Origin: Sphingomonadales bacterium
GTDB taxonomy: Bacteria; Pseudomonadota; Alphaproteobacteria; Sphingomonadales; Sphingomonadaceae
Reading direction: 5' to 3'
DNA: 43,708 nucleotides
Assembly: GCA_027485735.1 (NCBI GenBank)
Contig: JAIXQM010000137.1
Span: 1-43,708, forward strand
Of the stretch, positions 26,233-34,515 are shown in pieces. The notes under the pieces are model-generated. The model was given only the letters and a program-made list of their open reading frames with translations. It searched no databases and was not told where the DNA came from. Position numbers and translations under genes: made by a program. The first letter of the stretch is position 1, and every line of letters begins with the position of its first letter.

Positions 26233-26420
26233 GGGCAGATGCCATGCCCGGCTGCGGGCGGCCGGTCAATTCAGATGAAAGTTCTATTCTTGTGTTCAAA
26301 GGTGGCCATCGGTAGGTGCTCTGCCCGTAGGTAAAAATCATCATTTAATTCAATACGTTGGCGCACAGTATGTCGTTGCATTTTCAGTGTAAGAAAATAC
26401 GATTTCAGCGACAAATAGAC

Positions 26421-26449
26421 TTGTTTTGAATTTTCAATTGCGCTTAAAA
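26421..26449 (+). promoter_or_regulatory. Possible sigma-70-type promoter of the islet gene
   Basis: TTGTTT (26421-26426) and TTAAAA (26444-26449) are separated by 17 bases and lie about 30 bases before the start codon at 26481. The -10 match is partial, and AT-rich DNA yields such matches by chance. Confidence 0.3.
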
Positions 26450-26480
26450 AGGGTATCAGACTTCGACGGAGAGGGTAAAC

Positions 26481-27281
26481 ATGTCGCAAAATTACTTTGT
26501 CGAACTATTAGAGCTCTCAGCAAATATTGTTATAATGAATGAAGATAAAGTTTCTAGCGACAAGGATCGTAAAAAACTAGCTAAGAAACATTTGCCTATT
26601 GCTCTTGAAAAATTTAAGGAAAAATCTCAGAAATATATTGATTCAATTCTCATAGAGAATGAAGATTATAATGTTGCTTATGAAACTGTTTCGCAGTTAA
26701 TCGCTCGATTGAAAGTCGATTCAGATCCATCGTGGCTTCCAGCGTTAGACTACTTAACTGAAAACTTATTGCCAGCGGTCCGGAAAGAAGCTGGACGTGG
26801 ACCTAAGGTGCGTAAGGCGCTCAAGGCTTTGCCTTGGGCGTTGGGTGGAGTGGCAGTAGTCGCATATTTTTCGATCCGGTTGTATTCAGCAGTGCCAATT
26901 CAAAATCCGATTGAAACAAGGTCTGGTATTGAAGAAAGAGCAGCGGCATTGGAAAAAGTCATACAATATGATGACCTGATGGATACTAAAGTTAGAAAAG
27001 GTGGATGGCTCAAAGGTCTGATGTTGTGGCCAATAGAACCAAACGAGCAAGAAATAAAAGGAGCCTCTGATTTTGCTGGCTTGATGTACGAAGCTCAGGA
27101 TTTTAGCGTCGATAGGTTTAAATGTCCCATTATACCTAAGGGTTATGGTAATAAGCCATCTCCTGAAGAGCTGAAATTTTTAGAAAGCGCTGCGGAATAC
27201 GTGAATGGGCCAAATGTAAATTGGAAAAAGCCAGCCATTATCACCGCCATTGATGCTGCAAGGGCAGTTCAGAAATGTTAG
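26481..27281 (+). CDS. Hypothetical single-pass membrane protein of the AT-rich islet
   Basis: I do not recognise this 266-residue protein. Residues 1-110 are charged and probably helical (DKDRKKLAKKHLPIALEKFK). A single hydrophobic segment lies at about 117-136 (PWALGGVAVVAYFSIRLYSA), with basic residues before it. The C-terminal 130 residues form a second soluble part with WLKGLMLWPIEPNEQ and two cysteines (215 and 266, the latter the last residue). The basic N-side of the helix suggests an N-in, C-out topology with the C-terminal domain in the periplasm. The ATG at 26481 has a good GGAGAGGG ribosome-binding site. Its base composition is foreign to the neighbours. An orphan effector or defence protein is conceivable but nothing shown here proves it. 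Confidence 0.8.
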   Translation: MSQNYFVELLELSANIVIMNEDKVSSDKDRKKLAKKHLPIALEKFKEKSQKYIDSILIENEDYNVAYETVSQLIARLKVDSDPSWLPALDYLTENLLPAVRKEAGRGPKVRKALKALPWALGGVAVVAYFSIRLYSAVPIQNPIETRSGIEERAAALEKVIQYDDLMDTKVRKGGWLKGLMLWPIEPNEQEIKGASDFAGLMYEAQDFSVDRFKCPIIPKGYGNKPSPEELKFLESAAEYVNGPNVNWKKPAIITAIDAARAVQKC

Positions 27282-27349
27282 AATAACATATTGATATTGT
27301 TATTTAATGTGCTGTATCATCTTGGACATCAATCACTAGTTTGATTGAT
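27282..27349 (+). other. Two AT-rich stem-loops after the islet gene
   Basis: AATAACA/TGTTATT (27282-27288 and 27298-27304) begins at the base after the stop codon. ATCAATCA/TGATTGAT (27328-27335 and 27342-27349) follows about 25 bases later. Neither has a T-run, so termination is uncertain. They may mark the islet's right part. Confidence 0.4.
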
Positions 27350-27464
27350 AGTCTGATAGGTAGGCATCGTTTGAGTCTACCTCATGGTCTCCCATACACC
27401 CCGTTGCAACCTGCGCCGCATCCGCTATGCCGGGGCACAAGAAACAGGCGGGGAGGCCGGGGTT

Positions 27465-29048
27465 TTGGGCGCGGATGTTGAGACTGTCGAAGACGTGATC
27501 GATCCCAAGCGGGATCGGCTGGTGATCGTGGCCAGCAGCCTGGGCACCGTGTTCGAATGGTATGATTTCTTCCTCTACGGCATCCTCGCCAGCCTGCTCG
27601 GCAAATTGTTCTTTGCCACCGGCAACCCCACAACTGAGCTCCTCTTCAGCCTGTTCGCCTTTGCTATCGGATTTTTCTTCCGGCCGCTGGGCGCGCTGGT
27701 GTTCGGCTGGTTCGGGGACAAGGTGGGCCGCAAATATACCTTCCTGATCACCATCGCGATGATGGGCGGGGCGACGGCCTGCATCGGCCTTTTGCCCACC
27801 TTCGAACAGGCCGGCATTGCAGCGCCGATCATGCTGCTGGTGCTGCGCACTCTGCAGGGCTTGGCGCTGGGCGGCGAATATGGCGGGGCGGCGATTTACG
27901 TTGCCGAACATGCCCCGCCCGGCAAGCGCGGCGCGTACACCAGCTGGATCCAGGCGGCAGCAGCCGGCGGCTTCATGCTCACACTCGGCGTGGTGCTCGG
28001 CACCAAGGCGCTGATCGCGGAACCCGAATTTGTCGCCTGGGGCTGGCGTATTCCGTTTCTGATGTCGATCCTGCTGCTGGCCATCTCGCTGTGGGTGCGA
28101 CTGAAACTGTCGGAAAGCCCGGTGTTCCAGAAGATGAAATCGGCGGGCACCACGTCGGCCAATCCGTTCAAAGATGCGCTGTCGGCGCCGGGCAACAAGG
28201 GCCGGCTGCTGGTGGCGCTGGCGGTATCGGCCGGCTTCACGGTGATTTTCTACACCAGCCAGTTCGGCACGCTCTATTTCCTGCAGAACACCGCCCGCCT
28301 GCCGGAAACGGAGGCGTTGCTGTACCTGGCGGTTGGCGTGCTGGTTTCGGCCCCGGCCTATATCTATTTCGGCGGGCTTTCCGATCGGTTCGGGCGCAAG
28401 GCGGTGCTGGCCACCGGCTTTGCCCTCACGCTGGTCGCGCTGTTCCCGATCTTCGATCTGATGGCCAAGGGCGCCAACCCGGCGCTGTCCGAAGCCATGG
28501 CCAACGCGCCGGTCACCGTTGAGCTGCCGGCGTGCGACTACAACATCTTCACAAAGCAGGAGGCCGAGTGCGGCAAGGCGCTGGAATGGCTGACCAAGCG
28601 CGGCGTTTCCTATGCCAAGACCGATGCAGACGTGCTGGCGATACGCGTTGCCGGCGTGCGCCTTGAGGGCTTTGACAAGGACAAGTGGGGCGCGGCGCTC
28701 AACACCGCCGGCTGGCCGGAAAAGGCCGACCCCGATCGCATCGTCGCCTGGAAGCTGCTGCTGGCGGTGATGGCTATCGGGCTGCTCAGTGGCTGGACCT
28801 ATGCGCCGATTGCGGCCGTGCTGGTGGAAATGTTCCCGGCCCGCGTGCGCTATACCAGCATGAGCGTGCCCTATCACATCGGCACTGGGTATTTCGGCGG
28901 CTTCCTTCCGGTGATTTCCCAGTACATCGTGGTGTCAACCGGCGATGTGTTTGCCGGCCTGTGGTACACGATCGTGGTGGTGGCAGTGGGCCTGGTGGTC
29001 ATGCTGCTGTTCCTCAAGGATTCGCGCCACATCAACATCAACGATTGA
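27465..29048 (+). CDS. MFS transporter, metabolite:H+ symporter (MHS) type, with large periplasmic insert
   Basis: An inner-membrane major facilitator of the ShiA/ProP-like MHS group. ASSLGTVFEWYDFFLYG at the first helix, WFGDKVGRKYTF after helix 2 and GLALGGEYGGAAIYVAEHAP are family hallmarks. Between helices 9 and 10 is a soluble stretch of roughly 85 residues with cysteines in PACDYNIFTKQEAECGKAL, which should face the periplasm. The start chosen is a TTG at 27465 with GGGGAGG 8 bases before it, giving the usual short N-terminus. An in-frame ATG at 27384 adds 27 unlikely residues, has no ribosome-binding site and lies at the islet edge. The CoA-transferase gene begins 7 bases after the stop, suggesting uptake of a carboxylate that is then activated. 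Confidence 0.88.
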   Translation: MGADVETVEDVIDPKRDRLVIVASSLGTVFEWYDFFLYGILASLLGKLFFATGNPTTELLFSLFAFAIGFFFRPLGALVFGWFGDKVGRKYTFLITIAMMGGATACIGLLPTFEQAGIAAPIMLLVLRTLQGLALGGEYGGAAIYVAEHAPPGKRGAYTSWIQAAAAGGFMLTLGVVLGTKALIAEPEFVAWGWRIPFLMSILLLAISLWVRLKLSESPVFQKMKSAGTTSANPFKDALSAPGNKGRLLVALAVSAGFTVIFYTSQFGTLYFLQNTARLPETEALLYLAVGVLVSAPAYIYFGGLSDRFGRKAVLATGFALTLVALFPIFDLMAKGANPALSEAMANAPVTVELPACDYNIFTKQEAECGKALEWLTKRGVSYAKTDADVLAIRVAGVRLEGFDKDKWGAALNTAGWPEKADPDRIVAWKLLLAVMAIGLLSGWTYAPIAAVLVEMFPARVRYTSMSVPYHIGTGYFGGFLPVISQYIVVSTGDVFAGLWYTIVVVAVGLVVMLLFLKDSRHININD

Positions 29049-29055
29049 GGGGCGC

Positions 29056-30240
29056 ATGAGTGGACCGCTGGCGGGCATCCGCATCGTCGATTGCTCGCAG
29101 ATCGTTTCCGGCCCGATGGCTTGCCAGATGCTGGGCGATCAGGGCGCCGAGGTGATCAAGGTCGAAAGCCCCGGCGGCGATCCGGTGCGCAGCCTTGGCC
29201 CGCGCAAGGCCGATCTTTCCAGCATGTTTATCGCCGTCAACCGCGGCAAGCAGGGCCTGTGCCTTGATCTGAAATCACCCGACGGCATCGCCGTGCTGGA
29301 AACGCTGGTGAAAACCGCGGACGTGCTGGTGGAAAATTTCCGCCCCGGCGTGCTGGCGCGGCTTGGGCTGGATTGGGAACGGCTGCATGCCCTCAACCCG
29401 CGCCTGATCTATTGCAGCATCACCGGCTTTGGCCCGGATGGCCCGTATCAGAATGTGCGCGTCTATGATCCCGTCATCCAGGCCGTCTCCGGCATCGCAG
29501 CGAGCCAGGTGGACAAGGAAGGCAACCCTGGCCTCGTGCGCCACTTGGTGGCCGACAAGGTGACCGCGCTCACCGCCGCGCAAGCGATCACGGCGGCCCT
29601 GTTCCGCCGCGAACGCAGCGGCGGGCAGGGCGAGCGTATCGAGGTCGCCATGCTTGATGCCGCCATCGCCTTCAACTGGCCGGAAGGCATGTACAATTAC
29701 AGCTTCATCGATGATGCGCCGGCGGCTTGGCCCGAATATGGCGCGCAGATGCGGCTGTGGAAGGCGGCCGATGGCCAGGTGGCGATTGGCGCTTTGCAGG
29801 ATGCCGAATTCGTGGCGCTCACCCGCAGCCTGGGCCGCGAGGATCTGGCTGCAGATGAACGCTTCCGCTCCTCGGCCGGGCGCATCAAGCATCAGCGCGA
29901 ATGGGCGCCGCAAGTGTCCGCCGAAATCGCCCGCCGCAGCCGTGCTGAATTGATGGAGGGTTTCGTCGAACAGGGCGCTGTCGGCGGCCCGGTGGTGCAT
30001 CTGGCCGATGTGCCGAACGATGCCCAGGTGCAGCACAACGGCATCTGCATCGAAGTGGCGCACAGCGACGCCGTCGGCCGCGTGCGCCAGGCCCGGCCGC
30101 CGGCCCGCTTTGGCCAGCCGCTTGATCCGGTCGGCCCGGCGCCGCATCTGGGCGAACATAGCCGGCAAATCCTTGCAGGGCTGGGCTATGACGCTGCCGC
30201 CATTGCCGCACTTGTGGATAAGGGCGTCCTCAAGGGTTGA
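29056..30240 (+). CDS. CaiB/BaiF family (class III) CoA-transferase
   Basis: A cytoplasmic CoA-transferase of 394 residues. Family hallmarks are the N-terminal PLAGIRIVDCSQIVSGPMAC, GAEVIKVESPGGDPVRSLGP, NRGKQGLCLDLKSPDG, VLVENFRPGVLARLGL and the SITGFGPDGPY segment. The aspartate in VADKVTALTA (Asp167) lies where class III enzymes form the aspartyl-CoA intermediate. Donor and acceptor acids cannot be assigned. The ATG at 29056 follows GAGGGG and lies 7 bases after the MFS gene; the longer frame from 28945 lies within that gene. A transport-then-activate operon is likely. Confidence 0.92.
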   Translation: MSGPLAGIRIVDCSQIVSGPMACQMLGDQGAEVIKVESPGGDPVRSLGPRKADLSSMFIAVNRGKQGLCLDLKSPDGIAVLETLVKTADVLVENFRPGVLARLGLDWERLHALNPRLIYCSITGFGPDGPYQNVRVYDPVIQAVSGIAASQVDKEGNPGLVRHLVADKVTALTAAQAITAALFRRERSGGQGERIEVAMLDAAIAFNWPEGMYNYSFIDDAPAAWPEYGAQMRLWKAADGQVAIGALQDAEFVALTRSLGREDLAADERFRSSAGRIKHQREWAPQVSAEIARRSRAELMEGFVEQGAVGGPVVHLADVPNDAQVQHNGICIEVAHSDAVGRVRQARPPARFGQPLDPVGPAPHLGEHSRQILAGLGYDAAAIAALVDKGVLKG

Positions 30241-30386
30241 AGCCCCTATCGCGGTCGGCACGGCTCTTGCATCATCTGCGACAAGGTTGACGTGGGCTTG
30301 CGCTGATTCTGCCATTGCGTCTCCAACAGGTGCTACCCATATCAGCAGGAACAAAGTGAGGCTCAGGGCCCCACGACGGAGATGAC

Positions 30387-32777
30387 ATGACAAACCAGAC
30401 CCTGCCCGTGTTGCCGCTGCGCGATATCGTGGTGTTCCCGCAGATGATCGTGCCGCTGTTCGTGGGCCGCGAAAAATCGGTGGCCGCGCTCGAAGCGGCC
30501 ATGAACGACGGCCGCACCGTGTTCCTGCTCAGCCAGAAGAACCCCGGCGATGAAGATCCCGGTGCTGATGAACTGTATGACGTCGGCACGCTCGCCAATG
30601 TGCTGCAGTTGCTGAAACTGCCCGACGGCACGGTGAAGGTGCTTGTGGAAGGCCAGGGCCGCGCGTCGTTGGTCAAGCTGGATGCCAGTGGCCCCTATCT
30701 GATGGCCGAAGTTGAAGACCGGCCGGACGTGGAGCGCAACGAAACCGAGGTCGCCGCCCTGCTGCGTTCGGCGCAGAGCCAGTTCGAACAGTTCATCAAG
30801 CTGAACCGCAAGGTCGCCCCGGAAGTCGCCAGCCAGATTTCGGCGGTGGAAGAGCCGGGCCGCTTTGCCGACACCGTCGCTGCCAACCTGGGCCTGAAGA
30901 TCGCCGACAAGCAGGCGCTGTTGGCCGAGCCGGATGTGGGCTTGCGGCTGGAAAAGATCTTCGCCTTCATGGAAGGCGAGATGGGTGTGCTGCAGGTGGA
31001 AAAGAAGATCCGCAACCGCGTGAAGCGGCAGATGGAGAAGACCCAGCGCGAATATTATCTGAACGAACAGATGAAGGCGATCCAGCGCGAGTTGGGCGAT
31101 GCCGACGAGGAAAAGGACGAGATCGCCGAGCTGGAAGAGAAGATCAAGAAGGTCAAGCTCTCCAAGGAAGCCCGTGAAAAGGCGCTGGGCGAACTGAAGA
31201 AGCTGAAGGCGATGGCGCCGCAGTCGGCCGAAGCCACGGTGGTGCGCAACTATCTCGATACGTTGCTGGGCCTGCCGTGGGGCAAGCGCAGCAAGGTGAA
31301 GAAGGACATCATCGCAGCGCAGGCCGTGCTGGATGCCGATCATTTCGGCCTGGAAAAGGTGAAGGACCGGATCATCGAGTATCTGGCCGTGCAGGCGCGC
31401 ACCAACAAGCTGAAGGGGCCGATCCTGTGCCTTGTCGGCCCGCCCGGCGTTGGCAAGACCAGCCTTGGCCGCAGCATCGCCAAGGCGACGGGGCGTGAAT
31501 TCATCCGCCACAGCCTGGGCGGCGTGCGTGATGAAGCCGAAATCCGCGGCCATCGCCGGACCTACATTGGCTCCATGCCGGGCAAGATCATCCAGAATCT
31601 GAAGAAGGCTGGCACGTCCAACCCGCTGTTCCTGCTCGATGAAATCGACAAGCTGGGCCAAGATTTCCGCGGCGATCCTTCATCGGCGCTGCTGGAAGTG
31701 CTCGATCCGGAACAGAACAAGGCGTTCAACGACCATTATCTGGAAGTCGATTACGACCTTTCGGACGTGATGTTCGTGACCACGGCCAACAGCTACAACA
31801 TGCCCCAGCCGTTGCTGGACCGCATGGAGATCATCAGCCTGTCGGGTTACACCGAGGATGAGAAGCTGGAGATCGCCAAGCGCCACCTGATCGAGAAGCA
31901 GTATGAAGCGCATGGGCTGAAGAAGGAGGAGTTCACGGTCACCGACGACGCGATCCGTGATCTGATCCGTTATTACACCCGCGAAGCCGGCGTGCGGAAA
32001 TTGGAGCGCGAGATCGCCAAGCTGGCGAGGAAGGCCCTGCGCCGCATCCTCGAAGGCAAGGACACCAGCGTTACCGTGAGTTCGGACAACCTCGCCGATT
32101 TCTCGGGCGTGCGGAAGTTCCGCTATGGTCTGGCCGACACTGAAGACCAGATCGGCGCCGTCACCGGCCTGGCCTGGACGGAAGTCGGCGGCGATCTGCT
32201 CACCATCGAAGCCGTCACCAGCCCTGGCAAGGGCGCGATCAAGACCACCGGCAAGCTGGGCAGCGTGATGACCGAATCGATCTCGGCGGCACTCAGCTTC
32301 GTGCGCGCCCGTGCCACGCACTATGGCATCAAGCCCAGCGTGTTCGAGAAGAAGGACATTCACGTGCACGTGCCGGAAGGCGCGACGCCCAAGGATGGGC
32401 CCTCTGCGGGCATCGCCATGGTCACCGCCATCATTTCCACGCTGACCGGTGTTGCCGTGAAGCGCGATGTGGCGATGACCGGCGAAGTGACGCTGCGTGG
32501 CCGCGTGCTGCCCATCGGCGGCCTGAAGGAAAAGCTGCTGGCGGCGCTGCGTGGCGGCATCACCATGGTGCTGATCCCGGCCGAGAACGAGAAGGACCTG
32601 GCCGACATTCCCGACAATGTGAAGCAGGGGATGACGATCGTGCCGGTTTCCCACGTTGATGAAGTGCTGGCGCTGGCGTTGACCCAGCCGCTGGTGCCGA
32701 TCGAATGGACCGAGGCCGATGAAAAGGCCGCTATGCCGCCGGCCGCCGTGGCCACCGAACCGGCGGTTCGGCACTAA
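30387..32777 (+). CDS. lon: ATP-dependent protease Lon
   Basis: A cytoplasmic homohexameric AAA+ serine protease of 796 residues that degrades misfolded and regulatory proteins. The N-terminal substrate-recognition domain ([20 protein letters not shown]) is followed by a helical region, the AAA+ domain with Walker [12 protein letters not shown] (Lys357) and FLLDEIDK, and the proteolytic domain with Ser673 in [10 protein letters not shown] and Lys716 in [11 protein letters not shown], spaced as in E. coli Lon. The start has GGAGATGAC upstream. The 146-base gap before it contains CCCATAT at 30336, which recalls a heat-shock -10, but no matching -35 is convincing. The tRNA-Val gene follows. Confidence 0.97.
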   Translation: MTNQTLPVLPLRDIVVFPQMIVPLFVGREKSVAALEAAMNDGRTVFLLSQKNPGDEDPGADELYDVGTLANVLQLLKLPDGTVKVLVEGQGRASLVKLDASGPYLMAEVEDRPDVERNETEVAALLRSAQSQFEQFIKLNRKVAPEVASQISAVEEPGRFADTVAANLGLKIADKQALLAEPDVGLRLEKIFAFMEGEMGVLQVEKKIRNRVKRQMEKTQREYYLNEQMKAIQRELGDADEEKDEIAELEEKIKKVKLSKEAREKALGELKKLKAMAPQSAEATVVRNYLDTLLGLPWGKRSKVKKDIIAAQAVLDADHFGLEKVKDRIIEYLAVQARTNKLKGPILCLVGPPGVGKTSLGRSIAKATGREFIRHSLGGVRDEAEIRGHRRTYIGSMPGKIIQNLKKAGTSNPLFLLDEIDKLGQDFRGDPSSALLEVLDPEQNKAFNDHYLEVDYDLSDVMFVTTANSYNMPQPLLDRMEIISLSGYTEDEKLEIAKRHLIEKQYEAHGLKKEEFTVTDDAIRDLIRYYTREAGVRKLEREIAKLARKALRRILEGKDTSVTVSSDNLADFSGVRKFRYGLADTEDQIGAVTGLAWTEVGGDLLTIEAVTSPGKGAIKTTGKLGSVMTESISAALSFVRARATHYGIKPSVFEKKDIHVHVPEGATPKDGPSAGIAMVTAIISTLTGVAVKRDVAMTGEVTLRGRVLPIGGLKEKLLAALRGGITMVLIPAENEKDLADIPDNVKQGMTIVPVSHVDEVLALALTQPLVPIEWTEADEKAAMPPAAVATEPAVRH

Positions 32778-32791
32778 AAATCTTGCGGTGA

Positions 32792-32823
32792 ACGGGCGGG
32801 CGGGGCTTTACAGCGCCGCCCGT
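32792..32823 (+). terminator. Hairpin downstream of lon, possible terminator
   Basis: ACGGGCGG (32792-32799) pairs with CCGCCCGT (32816-32823) around a 16-base loop, 15 bases after the lon stop. The tail lacks a T-run, so termination may be weak or rho-assisted. Confidence 0.5.
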
Positions 32824-32854
32824 CTCGCCTAATCCGCCCGCTCGCCAAGCAAGT

Positions 32855-32929
32855 GGGCGCGTAGCTCAGCGGTAGAGCACTGCTTTCACACGGCAGGGGT
32901 CACAGGTTCAATCCCTGTCGCGCCCACCA
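32855..32929 (+). tRNA. tRNA-Val (anticodon CAC)
   Basis: A full cloverleaf of 75 bases including an encoded CCA. The acceptor stem is GGGCGCG/CGCGCCC, the D arm GCTC...GAGC, the anticodon stem CTGCT/GGCAG with loop TTCACAC giving anticodon CAC, and the T arm ACAGG-TTCAATC-CCTGT, with discriminator A. It decodes the valine codon GUG, frequent in this GC-rich genome. It lies about 80 bases after lon. Confidence 0.96.
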
Positions 32930-33107
32930 CTTGCATCCCCCTCCTTCTCGATCCTGATCACGCTGACCAGGCGTGCCGTTGCCGCCATGGCTGCGACGGA
33001 GCGGTGCTTGCCGCACGTCCAGCCTGCGGTGCAGTAAGCAGGCCGAGCACTGCTCGACGCGCTGACCAGCATCGGCATGGCCCGCCGGCTGGCTAATGGG
33101 CGATGCG

Positions 33108-33132
33108 CGGCCTAGATCGGCCGTCTTTTTTT
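33108..33132 (+). terminator. Rho-independent terminator (plus strand)
   Basis: CGGCC (33108-33112) and GGCCG (33119-33123) form a short stem around TAGATC, followed by TCTTTTTTT. It may end the tRNA transcript or a small RNA from the preceding gap. Confidence 0.7.
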
Positions 33133-33157
33133 CAGGCAAATCCCTAAATTTACCCTT

Positions 33158-33180
33158 CGCCCCGGACGTGATCCGGGGCG
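33158..33180. repeat. Sphingomonad-type intergenic palindrome
   Basis: CGCCCCGGA (33158-33166) and TCCGGGGCG (33172-33180) form a perfect 9-bp stem with loop CGTGA. Very similar CCCCGGA-N5-TCCGGGG units are common between genes in Sphingomonadales and related Alphaproteobacteria. Here it lies just after the minus-strand operon end and may protect the 3' end of that transcript. Confidence 0.65.
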
Positions 33181-33205
33181 ACAACAGGAAAAGCGGTTGG
33201 CCCGC

Positions 33206-33913
33206 TCAGGCCGGGAAGCGGCAGGCCTGATCCCGGCTCACGAAGTGCAGATCGGCGAACCAGCCCCGAGCGCTGCCGCCGGTCTGATCCGTATCCACCG
33301 CCACGGCGATGGAGGTGGCCTTGGCCGTCGTGCCGGGGAAGGCGCGGGCATAATCGCCGGCCAGATCGGCGCGCTGTTCCACCCAGAGGCCGGCATTCGC
33401 GGCGCCGCTTTGCGCCACCACCATGCGGGCGCGATCGGTATAGGCGTTGGGCGCGGTGGTGCCGATGGGGTGCACATTATCCCACACATAATTCACCGCC
33501 GCATCGGGGATGGGGCCGGGGAACAGGCGGCGAGCCAGCGCAAGCTTCATCTTTGTGCCCAGGCCCAATTGCCCATCGGGAATATCGAAGCCCACATACA
33601 CACGGGCGGCATAATCATCGCCGGCTTTGGTCTTCATGTTGGCGCCGGCTACCGGCGCTGCGATGCGCCAGCGCCAGCACAGGATTGGCGTTGCATTGAG
33701 ATCAACTGTGATTGGCCGGGCGAGCAACGCCATGCTGGCGTCGGCACTGCCTTCGATGGCCATGACGCCGTCGATGCGGGTGACGCGGTAGCGTGTGGGC
33801 GGAACCTTTTTGGAAACGACAGCGACAGCCCAAGGTGGCGGCACCGGGCCTTCGGCGTTGAACTGGCCCACCACGACCGCCCCAATCAGTGTGGGTATCA
33901 GGGCTGCGATCAT
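33206..33913 (-). CDS. DUF3047 domain-containing exported protein
   Basis: A 235-residue protein with an N-terminal hydrophobic signal or anchor (MIAALIPTLIGAVVVG) and then a DUF3047 domain: PTRYRVTRIDGVMAIEGSAD, TPILCWRWRIAAP, GDDYAARVYVGFD, and AVNYVWDNVHPIGTTAPNAY. The family has no established function; members are exported beta-rich proteins. The start is the ATG at 33913, overlapping the stop of the CDP-alcohol phosphatidyltransferase gene (ATGA). A longer frame up to 34012 lies inside that gene. It is the last gene of a four-gene minus-strand operon. Confidence 0.85.
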   Translation of the reverse strand: MIAALIPTLIGAVVVGQFNAEGPVPPPWAVAVVSKKVPPTRYRVTRIDGVMAIEGSADASMALLARPITVDLNATPILCWRWRIAAPVAGANMKTKAGDDYAARVYVGFDIPDGQLGLGTKMKLALARRLFPGPIPDAAVNYVWDNVHPIGTTAPNAYTDRARMVVAQSGAANAGLWVEQRADLAGDYARAFPGTTAKATSIAVAVDTDQTGGSARGWFADLHFVSRDQACRFPA

Positions 33914-34515
33914 GGCTTGAACGCCGCCCATGCGGCCGCCGTTCGCTGGATGACGGTGAGGATGCACAGGCCGGCATATGCCAGCGCGATCGTCGGGAAA
34001 TGCTGCGGCCAAAGGCAGAAGGCAATGAAGACCAGGATCGTCTCCGTCCCTTCGGCCAGGCCGGTATTGTAGAAGAAGCTCTTCTTGCCGTGGGCGCTGG
34101 TTTCCATGCCCCGTTTGCTGGCGATGGCGGCAAAGGCGAGGAAGCTGATGCCGGTGAGGCCGAAGCAGCAGGCCAGCACCAGCGACGGGACCAGGTTGGC
34201 CGGTGCGGCTAGGCCAAAGCCCAGCGGCACCGCGAGATAGAAGACGAAATCGGCGACGATATCGAGATAGCCGCCAAAATCCGTTGGCCCGGTGATGCGC
34301 GCAACCGGGCCATCGAGCCCGTCGAGCAGACGGTTGACGATGATCACCACCAGCGCCAGCGTGAACTGGCCCTGCGCCAGCAGTGCGCCGGCCCCGATGC
34401 CGAGCAGGATGCCGATGCTGGTGATCGCATTGGCTGTCACGCCAAGGTCTGCCAGAACCCGCCCCAACGCGTTCAGCGGCGGGTCGATCAGCGGGCGCAG
34501 GCGGGCGTCAAGCAA
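33910..34515 (-). CDS. CDP-alcohol phosphatidyltransferase family protein
   Basis: A multi-pass inner-membrane enzyme of 201 residues. The family motif DG(x)2AR(x)8-9G(x)3D(x)3D is complete in LDGLDGPVARITGP followed by DFGGYLDIVADF, with the metal-binding aspartates. Such enzymes move a phosphoalcohol from a CDP-activated donor to another alcohol in phospholipid synthesis; acceptor and donor are not defined here. The only plausible start is a TTG at 34515, overlapping the nucleoside-transporter stop by 8 bases, as the next methionine is far inside. That weak start suggests low, coupled expression. The product is co-expressed with a nucleoside carrier upstream and a DUF3047 protein downstream. 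Confidence 0.88.
   Translation of the reverse strand: MLDARLRPLIDPPLNALGRVLADLGVTANAITSIGILLGIGAGALLAQGQFTLALVVIIVNRLLDGLDGPVARITGPTDFGGYLDIVADFVFYLAVPLGFGLAAPANLVPSLVLACCFGLTGISFLAFAAIASKRGMETSAHGKKSFFYNTGLAEGTETILVFIAFCLWPQHFPTIALAYAGLCILTVIQRTAAAWAAFKP

Larger units (their letters stand above)
26270..27395. mobile_element. AT-rich genomic islet carrying one orphan gene
   Basis: Composition drops sharply here: by direct count 17 of 60 bases are G/C in 26521-26580, against 40 of 60 in 25981-26040 just outside. Codons such as TTA, ATA and AAA are common inside and rare elsewhere in the window. The edges lie near 26270 and 27395, between the FAD-oxidoreductase gene and the MFS gene. No integrase, transposase, tRNA or convincing direct repeat marks the ends, only a few short hairpins. 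The simplest reading is horizontally acquired DNA. Confidence 0.7.
32930..33205. other. Gene-free stretch after tRNA-Val
   Basis: I see no convincing protein gene in these 276 bases. CGCTGACCAG occurs twice (near 32962 and 33060). The stretch ends with a terminator (33108-33132) and a palindromic repeat (33158-33180). A small RNA ending at the terminator, or debris of an old insertion beside the tRNA, are both possible. Confidence 0.4.

Noticed and set aside
26271..26489. 72-codon minus-strand frame in the AT-rich islet
   Set aside because: Starts only at TTG, has no ribosome-binding site and overlaps the leader and start of the well-supported islet gene.
26270..27395. Terminal direct repeats or att sites of the islet
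   Set aside because: Only a 6-base GGTAGG match was found at both ends, which is expected by chance; no integrase is present.
27336..28877. 513-codon minus-strand frame opposite the MFS gene
   Set aside because: Shadow of a transporter with family hallmarks.
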